A DNA stretch of 43,150 bases, from the NCBI GenBank assembly GCA_023253775.1, contig JALRFI010000176.1, positions 1 to 43,150 on the forward strand. Direction: 5' to 3'. Position 1 is the stretch's first letter, and each line of letters starts with the position of its first letter. Both the position numbers and the translations under genes were made by a program. The stretch is from Crocinitomicaceae bacterium. Its GTDB lineage: Bacteria > Bacteroidota > Bacteroidia > Flavobacteriales_D > Crocinitomicaceae. Of the stretch, positions 14,794 to 24,056 are shown in pieces. The notes under the pieces are model-generated. The model was not told the origin of the DNA. It worked only from the letters and a program-made list of their open reading frames with translations, and searched no databases.

Positions 14794-17700
14794 GGAAACG
14801 TGACCAACAAATTCTTCTTTACGGTCGGTGTTGATATTCATCACCTTCAATTTCCAAGTATAAACTCCTTCCTGACATTTTGCTCCTTTATAGGTTCCAT
14901 CCCATCCTTCTCCAGCTACCGTTGAATTAAAGATTAATTCTCCCCATCTGTTGAAGATCATCAATTCATAATTTCTAGGGTCGTATCCCGAAGACAAGAT
15001 CGGCACGAATTCATTGTTATATGCGTCGCCATCAGGAGTGAATGTGTTTGGTACGTATAAGATCAGCTCTTCTGTCATATTGATGTATGCATTGGTTGAA
15101 TCTACACATCCGAAATCCGATATAGCATACAACCACACCTCAAAGGACTCTTGACCTGTCGTTGTAGGGAATTGGTGATATGGTTCCTCCTCATAATTCA
15201 ATGGTGTTCCATCTCCAAAATTCCAGATAAAATTAGAAGCGCCTGTAGAGCTGTTATAGAAATACGTATCAGGATCAGTCGTATATAATTCATAAGACTC
15301 AGCCGTGAATGATGCAACAGGATCCGGAGCTACACATAAGAATTCTGTGATCGCAATAGTATCTCTACATCCTTGACTATTCGATACGATCAATTGCATG
15401 TCAAGACAAACAGTTTGATCAAAATTGAAGATGATTGGTCCACAGTCATAAATAGTCGTTCCGTCAGAGAACGTCCATTCACAGTTTGAACCGGTTGATG
15501 CATTGGCATCAATTACAATCTCATTTCCAATACATCCAACAACTGAATTAGGAATATCGAAAAGAGGAGTTGATTCCGCCCACATATTCACCATGGTAGT
15601 GTCTGTACATCCATTCGCATCCGTTACTGTAGCTGTCCAAACACCCTCCATAAACTGATCAAAATAACCGGTGTTCACTGGAGGAAGGGTATTCCATGCT
15701 ACTGAATATCCAGCCGTACCACCACTATAGGTGGCCTCTGCAATTCCGTCATTGTTACCTAAACAACTAATAGGTGCACCGAAATAATTCGAAATGATCT
15801 CAGATTGTGCAACCAATGGAGTTGGTTCAGTCACGGTTACAGTTGAAGTTGCATCACAACCATTTATATCCGTAACCTGAACATTGTAGATTCCTGCACC
15901 CACAGATGTTATTAAGGACTGTGTAGTTCCAATTACACCCGAAGCATCTGACCATGAATACTGATATCCTGGAGTACCTCCCACCGGGTCAGCCTGCACA
16001 CTTCCATCTTCATATTGGAAACAAGATACTTCTGCTCCATTGTAATCAGAAATAACTTGAGAGGAAACGATCAATTCATCCGGTTCAATAACCGTAACAT
16101 TCGCAAGGCTGATACAACCATTTGCATCGGTAACAGTAACTTCATAATCTCCTGCTCCCAATCCATTTGGACTTAGGGCATTACTGATCACTATTCCGTT
16201 TTCATCTCTCCAGGTATATGTATATGTTGGAGTTCCTCCAACCAAATCAACCGTAATTGCGCCATCAGTCGATCCGAAGCAACTTACGTCGGCTCCATTG
16301 TAATCCGAGGTAACATAACTATCCAGAACCAGAACCGGCGGATCAGAAAGCGTAACATCAAATGTTGCCGTACAACCTTCTAAGTCCGTTGCCGTCACTG
16401 TATAAGTTCCTGCAGGAACATTTGTTAGATTAGCTCCATTCCCTGCCACGATTCCATTGATGTCGGTCCATTGATACGTATATGGACCAGTTCCTCCTGA
16501 GGCATTTCCATTCGCGCTACCATCACTGGCCCCTGGACAAGATATATCTGCGCCATTGTAATTCGAAGTGACAGTTCCTAAAACAGATACAACAATTGGC
16601 TGAGTCAAAGTAATATCCTGAATGATTTGACAACCATTAAGATCAGTAACTGTCAATGAATATGTACCTGCTGCCAGGTTACTCAAATCTTCGATAACCT
16701 CTCCATTTGGCGACCATGCATATGAATATCCAGGGCTTCCTCCGGAAATAGTTGCATCTATTGTTCCGTCGTCATCACATGCAGACAAATTAAATCCACC
16801 TGAATATACAGAAGGCGTCAAACTTAGATCCAGTGCTGTAGGCTGAACCAACGTGATAGATGTAGTCTGCTGACAACCATTAATATCTGTTAAAGTAACC
16901 TGGTAAGTACCCGTAGTTAATCCGGTCTGATCTTCATTACCAGGAACTAATCCTGTACCATTAATAGTTGTCCAGCTGTACGCATACCCCGGCGAACCAC
17001 CTCCCGGCACATAATCGATTGATCCATCATTAAATCCAAAACAAGAGATGTTATCCCCACTTGGGAATGTGCCAGCAGTAATCAATTGATTCAAAGGAGC
17101 AGGCTCAGTAAGAGTTGCTGTTGAAGTAATCATACAACCGTTAAGATCAGTGACAGTGACAGTATATGTGCCAGCTGTTAATCCAGAAATATCTTGATTA
17201 CTCGAACCATTTGACCACAAATAATTATAGCCAGGAGATCCTCCTCCAATTGTTAGGTCAATACTTCCGTCACTGAATCCATTGCAACTAATATTATCTC
17301 CACTTGGATAAGTAAATGGTGTATTGGATTGTGTTAATGCGACTGGTTCAACAAGCGTAATTGAAGTCGTGACCTGACAACCATTAAGATCTGTGATGAT
17401 CACTGAGAAGGTTCCTGCAAGAGCTCCGCTTATATCTTCTGTTATCGCCCCATTAGACCATGCGTATGAGTAACCCGGACTACCTCCAGACACCGATAAA
17501 TTTACACTTCCATCGGAAAGACCAAAGCAGCTGATATTATCTCCACTTGGATATGTTCCTGGAATGTTTGATTGGGTCAATAACGTAGGTTCAATTAACG
17601 TAACGGATGCTGAGATCTGACAACCATTAATATCCGTTGCTGTGACATTGTATGTACCAGCTGGCACTCCTCCAATATCTTCTGTTGTAGCCCCATTAGA

Positions 17701-20700
17701 CCATGAATAGGTATAACCTGGACTTCCACTTCCGATCGTAAGGTCAATACTTCCGTCACTAAATCCTAAACAAGAGATATTATCACCGCTCGGATAAGTA
17801 AATGCAGCTGTTGACTGTGTAAGTGCCGTCGGCTGTGTCAATGTAATCGACGATACGATCTGACATCCGTTATCATCCGTAATGGTTACATTATAAGTGC
17901 CTGCAGGCACATTCGAAAGATCTTCTGTAGTAGCTCCATTGGACCATAAGAAGGTATATGGAGGAGTACCTCCTATTGGAGATAAGTCTACCGTACCATC
18001 ACTTGCTCCAAAACAACTAATATTGTTTCCACTCGGGAAAGTCGGTGATGAAATCGTTTGACTCAAACCACTTGGTGAAGTCAATGTAATCGTATTGGCA
18101 GTCGTACAACCGTTGTTATCCGTTATCGTTACGTTGTATGTACCTGCAAGAAGATTAGAGATATCTTGGGTAGTAGCACCATTCGACCAAACATATGAGT
18201 AATTCGAAACCCCACCATTTACAGTAAGATCAACCCATCCATCCGGAGAACACCCCGAAAGGTTGAATCCACCTGGGTAAATTGAAGGAGTTACTGAAGA
18301 GGTTAGTAATGTCGGTTCTGTCAATGTAACAGTTAATGTGGTTGCGCAGCCTCCTGTCGAACCGTTGGCATCATTTATTGTTACAGTGTATGATCCAGCA
18401 GGAACACCAGAAATATCTTGTGTCGTTGCACCATTTGACCATGAGTACGTATATGCCGGAGTACCACCTGATGGTGTGATATCAACTGATCCGGTAGCAT
18501 CCCCAAAACAAAGAATGTCAACCTGCGTAGAAGTTACACTTACAGGTGCCAATGGTTGTACAATAGTAAAACTGGTCGTTGCCGTACAACCGCCTGAACT
18601 TCCATTCACATCACTAACAACAACACTGTAGGTTCCTGCAGTCAAACCAGAAAGATCCTGTGTTGTAGCTCCATTCGACCACAGATAAGAATAAGCAGGT
18701 GTTCCTCCAGCCGGCGTAATATCAATTGATCCATTGGATCCTCCAAAACAAAGTACATCAACCTGGTTTCCAGTCACTGTAACAGGAGCTAAAGGCTCAA
18801 CAATAATCACCGTTGTTGAGCTCGTACATCCACCAGTAGTACCATTCGCATCATTAACCACAACGGTATATGTTCCTGCCGGTAATCCAGAAATATCCTG
18901 AGTTGTCGCACCATTTGACCACAAATAGGTATATCCCGGGGTACCTCCCGCTGGGGTAAGATCAACTGACCCGGTTGCTCCTCCAAAACAAAGTACATCC
19001 ACTTGTGTAGTAGAAACGGTTACAGGTGCTGCCGGTTGTACGATTGTGAATGAAGCTGAAGCAGTACAACCTCCAGTTGATCCACTGGCATCATTGACAG
19101 TCACAGTATAAGTTCCTGCGGTCAAACCTGAAACATCCTGAGTAGTTGCGCCATTTGACCAAGAATAAGTATATCCCGGAGTTCCTCCGGCAGGTGTAAT
19201 ATCAATCGATGCATTGGATCCGCCAAAACACAAAACTTCAACTTGAGTTCCTGATACAGTAACTGGGGCTAATGGTTGAGTTATCGTTACACTTAATGTA
19301 GAAGCACATCCTCCTCCTGCTCCAGAAGCATCATTCACGGTAACTGAGTAGGTTCCAGCTGCTAATCCTGAAATGTCTTGCGTTGTAGCTCCATTTGACC
19401 ATAAATATGTATATCCTGGAGTACCACCGGCAGCTGTTAGATCAATTGATCCTGTTGCTCCACCGAAACAAAGTACATTCACTTGAGTTGAGGATAAAGT
19501 CACAGGAGCAAGAGGTTCCGTGATGGTAACACTTAATGTAGAACTACATCCCCCCGAACTTCCATTCGCATCATTAACTACCACTGTGTAGGTACCGGCA
19601 GTTAAGCCTGAAATATCCTCAGTAGTTGCACCATTCGACCAAGAGTATGAGTATCCCGGAGTTCCCCCTGCAGGAGTAATATTAATTGCTCCGTCTGAAC
19701 CTCCAAAACATGAGACATTCGTTTGAGTAAACGTGATCGAAACCGGTGCAAGAGGTTCAGTAATAGTTACGGATGTCGAAGCTGTACAACCTGCTGTCGT
19801 ACCATTTGCATCATTCACAGTAACCGTGTATGATCCCGCTATTAATCCTGATACGTCCTGAGAAATCGCCCCATTTGACCATGAGTAAGTATAGCCTGGA
19901 GTTCCGCCTGATGGAGTTAGATCCACAGATCCAGTACTTCCTCCAAAACATACAACATTAACCTGGGTTAACGATAAGGTTACTGGTGCAGGTTGAGCTA
20001 TTGAAGCTGTAGTTGAGGCAGTACAGCCGTTTACATCTGTTACTGTAACTGTATATGATCCGACTGCCAAACCACTAATATCTTCAGTGACAGCACCGGT
20101 AGACCAAGAATAGGTTGAAGTAGCATAAGCCGGTGCTCCTGGTGAAACAGTTAAATTTATTGAACCATTAGTCAAACCATTACAAGAAATATCCGTTGGA
20201 ATTGCAGCTAATGTTGATGTGAATTGCGTTAAGTTGATCACTACCTGATTTGCGGCGTTAGGACATCCTCCCGTATTTGTTGGAGTTAAAGTAAGCATTA
20301 CTGAACCAGCTGCAATTTCAGCAGCTGTAGGAATATAGCTTAAAGAAAGATCATTTACATTATCTGTATATGTTCCATTTCCTCCACTCCAGATTCCACT
20401 GTTTGTACCAGAAACAGTACCATTCAGTATAATTGTAGGGGCAGGAGTACCACAAACTGCCTGATCTGGTCCTGGGTCTGCAACGATATCGACGAAGAAT
20501 TCGGTCACAATGACTGAACCTGTCGCAGTCGGACAACCAGTTGCATCACTGATCACACAAGTATAAGTACCAGCGATCATAGCCGTAATATTGTCTGTTG
20601 TAGTGTTACTTACGTTTGTTTGAGAAAATCCACCGGGGCCGGTCCATGTATAAGTATAGGGAGCTGTTCCACCAATTGCACCCATTGTAACTGTTGCACC

Positions 20701-21525
20701 TGTAACGGTTCCATTACATATGGCTACACTCGGACCGGGATCCGCGAATAAAGTCGGGAAGATCGAAACCGAAGCCGTGTCACAAAATGAAGCAACACTA
20801 CATGCACCTAGCACAGTACCACATACCTGATAAGCTATGTTTGGTGGATATCCAGGCTGTGGAGTGACCAAAACTGTTGTAAGATCTTGATCATAAAGAA
20901 CACCGCTCGTTCCCTGTTGACCACCCGTTAAATTTGAAAGGTAATTATTGTAATAGTTAACCGGTTGACCATTTTGAGGAATCGAGCTCCAGGTAACCGA
21001 TGCAGGATTCAATCCAAAAACACTGAGCGTATCTTGACATCCATCCGCTGTAAGAATATCACCTGAAGAACTTGGTGCCGGGATAGAAGTAATCGAGTAA
21101 CAGTTTTCATTATTACCGGGCTTACAAAAGGTAATAACAAACGGTCCGGTTCCTGTTAAACATAAAGGCGTCCCTACAGAAGTTAATGGACCACAATCAA
21201 CCTGATAAAACAAAGATCCAGAAGGCGATGCACCACAACCATCCGGTACTGAGAATAATATTCCTTCTGCTCCAGGATCAAGTGTTACATTAAACTGAAC
21301 ACAGTTATTATCTCCACCCGGATTACAACATGCTCCGCCCCTTTGTTCTGGATTACTTGTCCATGTTCCGCCTGGATTGCCTGTTAGGTCAACCTCAAAA
21401 GTAGGAGTACCGCCTCCACAATTCAAGGTATCATTAAGCGTTGTCGGTTCTAAAGATTGACTCAATGCACTCTGATAAATCAGAATGAAAAAGAAAAGGG
21501 AGGTAAAGAAATATCTCACTACCAT
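14770..21525 (-). CDS. Giant cell-surface adhesin with 19 SprB-type repeats and type B type-IX-secretion C-terminus
   Basis: A 2251-residue secreted protein. Residues 1-22 are a signal peptide (FFTSLFFFILIYQSALS). Residues about 25-437 hold Cys-rich and Ig-like segments. Residues about 438-1981 are 19 SprB-type repeats in three blocks, each with a GGTPGYTYSWSNGA-like core and a GTYTVTVTDxNGC-like end. A PKD-like domain with NFIWNFGDGTP follows near 2070. The last 95 residues, from VPNTFTPDGDAYNNEF to GHVSLLRGAGL, are the gliding-motility-associated CTD (TIGR04131/CHU_C type) used as a T9SS type B signal. SprB of Flavobacterium johnsoniae is the mobile adhesin of gliding cells, so attachment or gliding is likely. 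A 10-bp inverted repeat lies just before the ATG. No other T9SS or gliding genes are visible. Confidence 0.93.
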   Translation of the reverse strand: MVVRYFFTSLFFFILIYQSALSQSLEPTTLNDTLNCGGGTPTFEVDLTGNPGGTWTSNPEQRGGACCNPGGDNNCVQFNVTLDPGAEGILFSVPDGCGASPSGSLFYQVDCGPLTSVGTPLCLTGTGPFVITFCKPGNNENCYSITSIPAPSSSGDILTADGCQDTLSVFGLNPASVTWSSIPQNGQPVNYYNNYLSNLTGGQQGTSGVLYDQDLTTVLVTPQPGYPPNIAYQVCGTVLGACSVASFCDTASVSIFPTLFADPGPSVAICNGTVTGATVTMGAIGGTAPYTYTWTGPGGFSQTNVSNTTTDNITAMIAGTYTCVISDATGCPTATGSVIVTEFFVDIVADPGPDQAVCGTPAPTIILNGTVSGTNSGIWSGGNGTYTDNVNDLSLSYIPTAAEIAAGSVMLTLTPTNTGGCPNAANQVVINLTQFTSTLAAIPTDISCNGLTNGSINLTVSPGAPAYATSTYSWSTGAVTEDISGLAVGSYTVTVTDVNGCTASTTASIAQPAPVTLSLTQVNVVCFGGSTGSVDLTPSGGTPGYTYSWSNGAISQDVSGLIAGSYTVTVNDANGTTAGCTASTSVTITEPLAPVSITFTQTNVSCFGGSDGAINITPAGGTPGYSYSWSNGATTEDISGLTAGTYTVVVNDANGSSGGCSSTLSVTITEPLAPVTLSSTQVNVLCFGGATGSIDLTAAGGTPGYTYLWSNGATTQDISGLAAGTYSVTVNDASGAGGGCASTLSVTITQPLAPVTVSGTQVEVLCFGGSNASIDITPAGGTPGYTYSWSNGATTQDVSGLTAGTYTVTVNDASGSTGGCTASASFTIVQPAAPVTVSTTQVDVLCFGGATGSVDLTPAGGTPGYTYLWSNGATTQDISGLPAGTYTVVVNDANGTTGGCTSSTTVIIVEPLAPVTVTGNQVDVLCFGGSNGSIDITPAGGTPAYSYLWSNGATTQDLSGLTAGTYSVVVSDVNGSSGGCTATTSFTIVQPLAPVSVTSTQVDILCFGDATGSVDITPSGGTPAYTYSWSNGATTQDISGVPAGSYTVTINDANGSTGGCATTLTVTLTEPTLLTSSVTPSIYPGGFNLSGCSPDGWVDLTVNGGVSNYSYVWSNGATTQDISNLLAGTYNVTITDNNGCTTANTITLTSPSGLSQTISSPTFPSGNNISCFGASDGTVDLSPIGGTPPYTFLWSNGATTEDLSNVPAGTYNVTITDDNGCQIVSSITLTQPTALTQSTAAFTYPSGDNISCLGFSDGSIDLTIGSGSPGYTYSWSNGATTEDIGGVPAGTYNVTATDINGCQISASVTLIEPTLLTQSNIPGTYPSGDNISCFGLSDGSVNLSVSGGSPGYSYAWSNGAITEDISGALAGTFSVIITDLNGCQVTTSITLVEPVALTQSNTPFTYPSGDNISCNGFSDGSIDLTIGGGSPGYNYLWSNGSSNQDISGLTAGTYTVTVTDLNGCMITSTATLTEPAPLNQLITAGTFPSGDNISCFGFNDGSIDYVPGGGSPGYAYSWTTINGTGLVPGNEDQTGLTTGTYQVTLTDINGCQQTTSITLVQPTALDLSLTPSVYSGGFNLSACDDDGTIDATISGGSPGYSYAWSPNGEVIEDLSNLAAGTYSLTVTDLNGCQIIQDITLTQPIVVSVLGTVTSNYNGADISCPGASDGSANGNASGGTGPYTYQWTDINGIVAGNGANLTNVPAGTYTVTATDLEGCTATFDVTLSDPPVLVLDSYVTSDYNGADVSCFGSTDGAITVDLVGGTPTYTYTWRDENGIVISNALSPNGLGAGDYEVTVTDANGCISLANVTVIEPDELIVSSQVISDYNGAEVSCFQYEDGSVQADPVGGTPGYQYSWSDASGVIGTTQSLITSVGAGIYNVQVTDINGCDATSTVTVTEPTPLVAQSEIISNYFGAPISCLGNNDGIAEATYSGGTAGYSVAWNTLPPVNTGYFDQFMEGVWTATVTDANGCTDTTMVNMWAESTPLFDIPNSVVGCIGNEIVIDANASTGSNCEWTFSDGTTIYDCGPIIFNFDQTVCLDMQLIVSNSQGCRDTIAITEFLCVAPDPVASFTAESYELYTTDPDTYFYNSSTGASNFIWNFGDGTPLNYEEEPYHQFPTTTGQESFEVWLYAISDFGCVDSTNAYINMTEELILYVPNTFTPDGDAYNNEFVPILSSGYDPRNYELMIFNRWGELIFNSTVAGEGWDGTYKGAKCQEGVYTWKLKVMNINTDRKEEFVGHVSLLRGAGL
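15580..16565 (-). repeat. SprB repeat block C (4 units, about 86 residues each)
   Basis: Four units begin with NYNGADISC, DYNGADVSC, DYNGAEVSC or NYFGAPISC (adhesin residues about 1653-1981). Units are about 258 bp, longer than in the other blocks because of an insert after the central Trp. The last unit is degenerate and lacks the WSNGA core. Boundaries are approximate. Confidence 0.85.
16565..18280 (-). repeat. SprB repeat block B (7 units, 243-bp period)
   Basis: Seven units (adhesin residues about 1081-1653), most opening with a Y/FPSGDNISC-type sequence. The DNA keeps a strict 243-bp period: the segment reading ttatctccacttgg on the plus strand and its variants recur near 17051, 17294, 17537, 17780 and 18023. 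The first and last units open differently (IYPGGFNLSGC and VYSGGFNLSAC) and frame the block like bookends. Confidence 0.85.
18280..20211 (-). repeat. SprB repeat block A (8 units, 240-bp period)
   Basis: Eight units (adhesin residues about 438-1081). Units 2-8 carry VxCFGG near the start and a second Cys in a GGC or AGC motif, followed by EPLAPV-type linkers. The DNA keeps an exact 240-bp period: the plus-strand segment ccatttgacca and close variants recur near 18430, 18670, 18910, 19150, 19390, 19630 and 19870. The high DNA identity suggests recent or homogenised duplication. Confidence 0.88.
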
Positions 21526-21531
21526 GTACTG

Positions 21532-21567
21532 TTTTCTCGTTCCGGTTGCGATAGTTTAACGAGAAAA
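21532..21567 (-). promoter_or_regulatory. 10-bp inverted repeat in the adhesin leader
   Basis: TTTTCTCGTT (21532-21541) and AACGAGAAAA (21558-21567) form a perfect 10-bp inverted repeat around a 16-base spacer. On the adhesin strand the hairpin ends six bases before the ATG at 21525, where it could hide the translation start or bind a dimeric regulator. It lacks the position and T-run of a terminator for any other gene. Confidence 0.45.
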
Positions 21568-21659
21568 AACAAATTAGGTTGTCTTAAATCTATAAAATGG
21601 GAAATAAGGTAGACGAACCTTTGATTATTGTCTATAAAATACTTACTCGACAGAACCTA

Positions 21660-22229
21660 TTATTTCTTTACGAATTGAGTGAGAATGTAAATACTTTGTC
21701 CATTTACTTTGCCTTCAATTTGTTCTGCTTTATCATGAACTAATCTAATATTCCTGACAGCTGTTCCTCTTTTTGCAGTAAAGCCACCACCCTTTACATC
21801 CAGATCTTTTATGAGTACTACAGTGTCTCCATTTTTTAATACGGTGCCATTACTATCGATATGAATGATTTTCTCGTCATCTGAAAGTCCAATACCCGTA
21901 GATTTGGCCCAATTGAGTTCTTCATCTGAGAGATACATTGTTTCAATCAGTTCTTTTGGCCACTGATCTTCGATCTTATGAAGCATTCTCCAACTCAGTA
22001 CTTTGACACCAGGGACTTCACTCCAGATACTTTCATTCAGACATCGCCAATGATTCACATCCAAACTCTTTGACCCATTGATTTGATCCAAACATTTCGG
22101 ACATAATGCAAGTATTTCGTCTTGTGGTGAATTAGTTCCGGGTTCGACAAAATATTCATTCAAATTTGCCTGGACCGAACATAACTCACAATTACCTGCC
22201 GCTCTTTCTAAAGCAAGTTTAAATGACAT
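21660..22229 (-). CDS. PhnA-domain protein with N-terminal zinc ribbon
   Basis: A 189-residue cytoplasmic protein. The N-terminus has CELC (C14, C17) and CPKC (C43, C46), a probable zinc ribbon. The C-terminal 70 residues (VLKNGDTVVLIKDLDVKGGG, then KRGTAVRNIRLV and a final ILTQFVKK) match the PhnA/YjdM domain. The family name comes from an E. coli gene near the phosphonate genes, but the true function is not known and no phn genes occur here. Its ATG overlaps the stop codon of the TlpA-like gene in a TAATG, indicating coupled translation at the end of a long operon. Confidence 0.85.
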   Translation of the reverse strand: MSFKLALERAAGNCELCSVQANLNEYFVEPGTNSPQDEILALCPKCLDQINGSKSLDVNHWRCLNESIWSEVPGVKVLSWRMLHKIEDQWPKELIETMYLSDEELNWAKSTGIGLSDDEKIIHIDSNGTVLKNGDTVVLIKDLDVKGGGFTAKRGTAVRNIRLVHDKAEQIEGKVNGQSIYILTQFVKK

Positions 22230-22744
22230 TACTTTTTCAAGTATTTATCTAATGTAATATGTAGGTTCATACCTCTTAGCTCTTCGCCTTTTGCGAGAAC
22301 TTTTCCATCTCCATCTATAAGGAATGCTGAAGGAATAAACTGAACACTATATTGGGTTGCAACTTCGCCTTTTTCATCCCAACCATGATTTTTCCAGGTC
22401 AGCTTATCCTGCTCAATGGCCTTCTTCCAAGCGTTTTCATCCTTGTCCAATGAAACACTGAAAACCTCAAATCCTTTTCCGTTTTCAAATTTTTCACTTT
22501 TGTATTTTGTATAGGCCTCTACAACTCTGGGATTTTCTTTCCTACATGGACCACACCAGCTTGCCCAAAAATCAATCAAGACCATCTTCCCTTTTAATTT
22601 AGACAGTTTAACATTCTTACCAGTGTTTGATTTTAGAACAATCTCAGGGGCTTTTTCTCCCACTACAATAGAATTTCTCGAGGAAGGGATGAATGAACAA
22701 AGCAGAAACCCTAGAATAAAACTTGCAGCAATTGTATGTCTCAT
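22229..22744 (-). CDS. TlpA-like envelope thioredoxin (thiol-disulfide oxidoreductase)
   Basis: A 171-residue protein with an N-terminal hydrophobic signal segment (residues about 4-20) and a thioredoxin fold. The active site is WASWCGPCRKENP with Cys64 and Cys67. A PSAFLIDGDGKV segment near the end carries the cis-Pro side of the fold. TlpA/ResA proteins reduce disulfides outside the inner membrane, for example in cytochrome c maturation. Cys16 in the signal does not sit in a good lipobox, so a soluble periplasmic or membrane-anchored protein is more likely than a lipoprotein. It is coupled at both ends: its ATG overlaps the murA stop (TAATG) and its stop overlaps the PhnA-like ATG in the same way. 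Confidence 0.9.
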   Translation of the reverse strand: MRHTIAASFILGFLLCSFIPSSRNSIVVGEKAPEIVLKSNTGKNVKLSKLKGKMVLIDFWASWCGPCRKENPRVVEAYTKYKSEKFENGKGFEVFSVSLDKDENAWKKAIEQDKLTWKNHGWDEKGEVATQYSVQFIPSAFLIDGDGKVLAKGEELRGMNLHITLDKYLKK

Positions 22745-24051
22745 TATTTTATCCTCCTAATATCTGCACCGAGATTGTTAAGTCGCATTTCAATGTCTTC
22801 ATAACCTCTGTCGATTTGCTCAATGTTGTGAATTACTGATTTTCCTTCCGCCGAAAGCGCCGCAATCAAAAGTGAAACTCCAGCACGAATATCAGGGGAA
22901 GTCATCTGAATACCTCTTAAAGCATTTTGACGATTCAAACCGATCACTGTAGCTCTGTGTGGATCACAAAGGATGATCTGCGCTCCCATGTCGATCAATT
23001 TATCCACGAAGAACAATCTTGATTCAAACATTTTCTGATGGATCAATACCGAACCTTTGGCCTGAGTAGCGACCACAAGAACAATGGAAAGTAAATCAGG
23101 TGTAAATCCGGGCCAAGGAGCATCAGCAATTGTCAGGATCGAACCATCAATAAACGTATCGATCTCATAGTGATCCTGAGCAGGAACAAAAATATCATCA
23201 CCTCTTCTTTCCAGCTTAATCCCAAGTCGTCTGAAAACATTCGGAATAATACCTAAATTGTCATAGCTGACATCTTTGATCGTAATTTCTGACTTCGTCA
23301 TGGCCGCAAGACCAATGAAACTACCAATTTCGATCATATCCGGAAGGATCCGGTGATAACAACCTTTCAGTGTCTTGACACCTTCGATGTGCAGCATATT
23401 TGACCCAATCCCTGTGATCTTTGCTCCCATTGAATTCAGCATTTTACACAATTGCTGAAGGTAAGGCTCACAAGCTGCATTATAGATGGTTGTTTTTCCT
23501 TCAGCCATCACGGCTGCCATTACAACATTGGCTGTCCCGGTAACCGAAGCCTCATCAAGATGAATGTATGTTCCTTTTAGTTTTTTCGATTCGATTGAAT
23601 AGAAATGCTCTCCTGCATCGTAATTGAACTTTGCCCCAAGCATTTGAAATCCTTCGAAGTGAGTATCCAATCTTCTTCGTCCGATCTTATCTCCACCCGG
23701 CTTAGGAATGAAACCTTTGCCAAATCGAGCAAGAAGAGGTCCAACGATCATGATCGACCCTCTTAAAGAACTAGCCCTCTTTTTAAAATCTTCTGATTCC
23801 AGATATTTAAGATCGATATCTTTCGCCTGAAAAATGAACGTGCCCTTTTCTACCTTTTCTACCTTCACTCCCATTGCTTGTAAAAGTTCGATTAACTTGT
23901 TTACATCAACAATATCAGGGATATTCGATATGGTAACTTTGTCCGGGGTTAACAATGGAGCACATAAAACTTGTAACGCTTCATTTTTTGCCCCTTGAGG
24001 GATCAATTCTCCTTTTAGTGGTTTACCACCATATATTTCAAAAGAAGCCAT
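22744..24051 (-). CDS. murA: UDP-N-acetylglucosamine 1-carboxyvinyltransferase MurA (Asp in place of active-site Cys)
   Basis: First committed enzyme of peptidoglycan precursor synthesis, transferring enolpyruvyl from PEP to UDP-GlcNAc in the cytoplasm. The 435-residue protein has the two-domain inside-out barrel pattern, with QGAKNEALQ (Lys22, Asn23) near the start, RASSLRGSI and PGGDKIGRRRLDTHF. The mobile loop normally carries Cys115 (E. coli numbering) in a GGC motif; here that position is Asp121, codon 23689-23691. Cys-to-Asp enzymes stay active and resist fosfomycin in other bacteria, so intrinsic target-based resistance is predicted. The gene lies 5 bp after the DUF4290 gene and is coupled by TAATG to the TlpA-like gene. 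Confidence 0.95.
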   Translation of the reverse strand: MASFEIYGGKPLKGELIPQGAKNEALQVLCAPLLTPDKVTISNIPDIVDVNKLIELLQAMGVKVEKVEKGTFIFQAKDIDLKYLESEDFKKRASSLRGSIMIVGPLLARFGKGFIPKPGGDKIGRRRLDTHFEGFQMLGAKFNYDAGEHFYSIESKKLKGTYIHLDEASVTGTANVVMAAVMAEGKTTIYNAACEPYLQQLCKMLNSMGAKITGIGSNMLHIEGVKTLKGCYHRILPDMIEIGSFIGLAAMTKSEITIKDVSYDNLGIIPNVFRRLGIKLERRGDDIFVPAQDHYEIDTFIDGSILTIADAPWPGFTPDLLSIVLVVATQAKGSVLIHQKMFESRLFFVDKLIDMGAQIILCDPHRATVIGLNRQNALRGIQMTSPDIRAGVSLLIAALSAEGKSVIHNIEQIDRGYEDIEMRLNNLGADIRRIK

Positions 24052-24056
24052 TCAGA

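Noticed and set aside
18338-18631. 97-codon open frame on the plus strand inside the adhesin
   Set aside because: It is the complement of SprB repeats. Repetitive coding DNA keeps the opposite frame open; there is no promoter and no known domain.
15580-20211. CRISPR-like periodic repeats
   Set aside because: The period is 240-258 bp, the repeats are not short and identical, there are no spacers, and the whole region is one reading frame.
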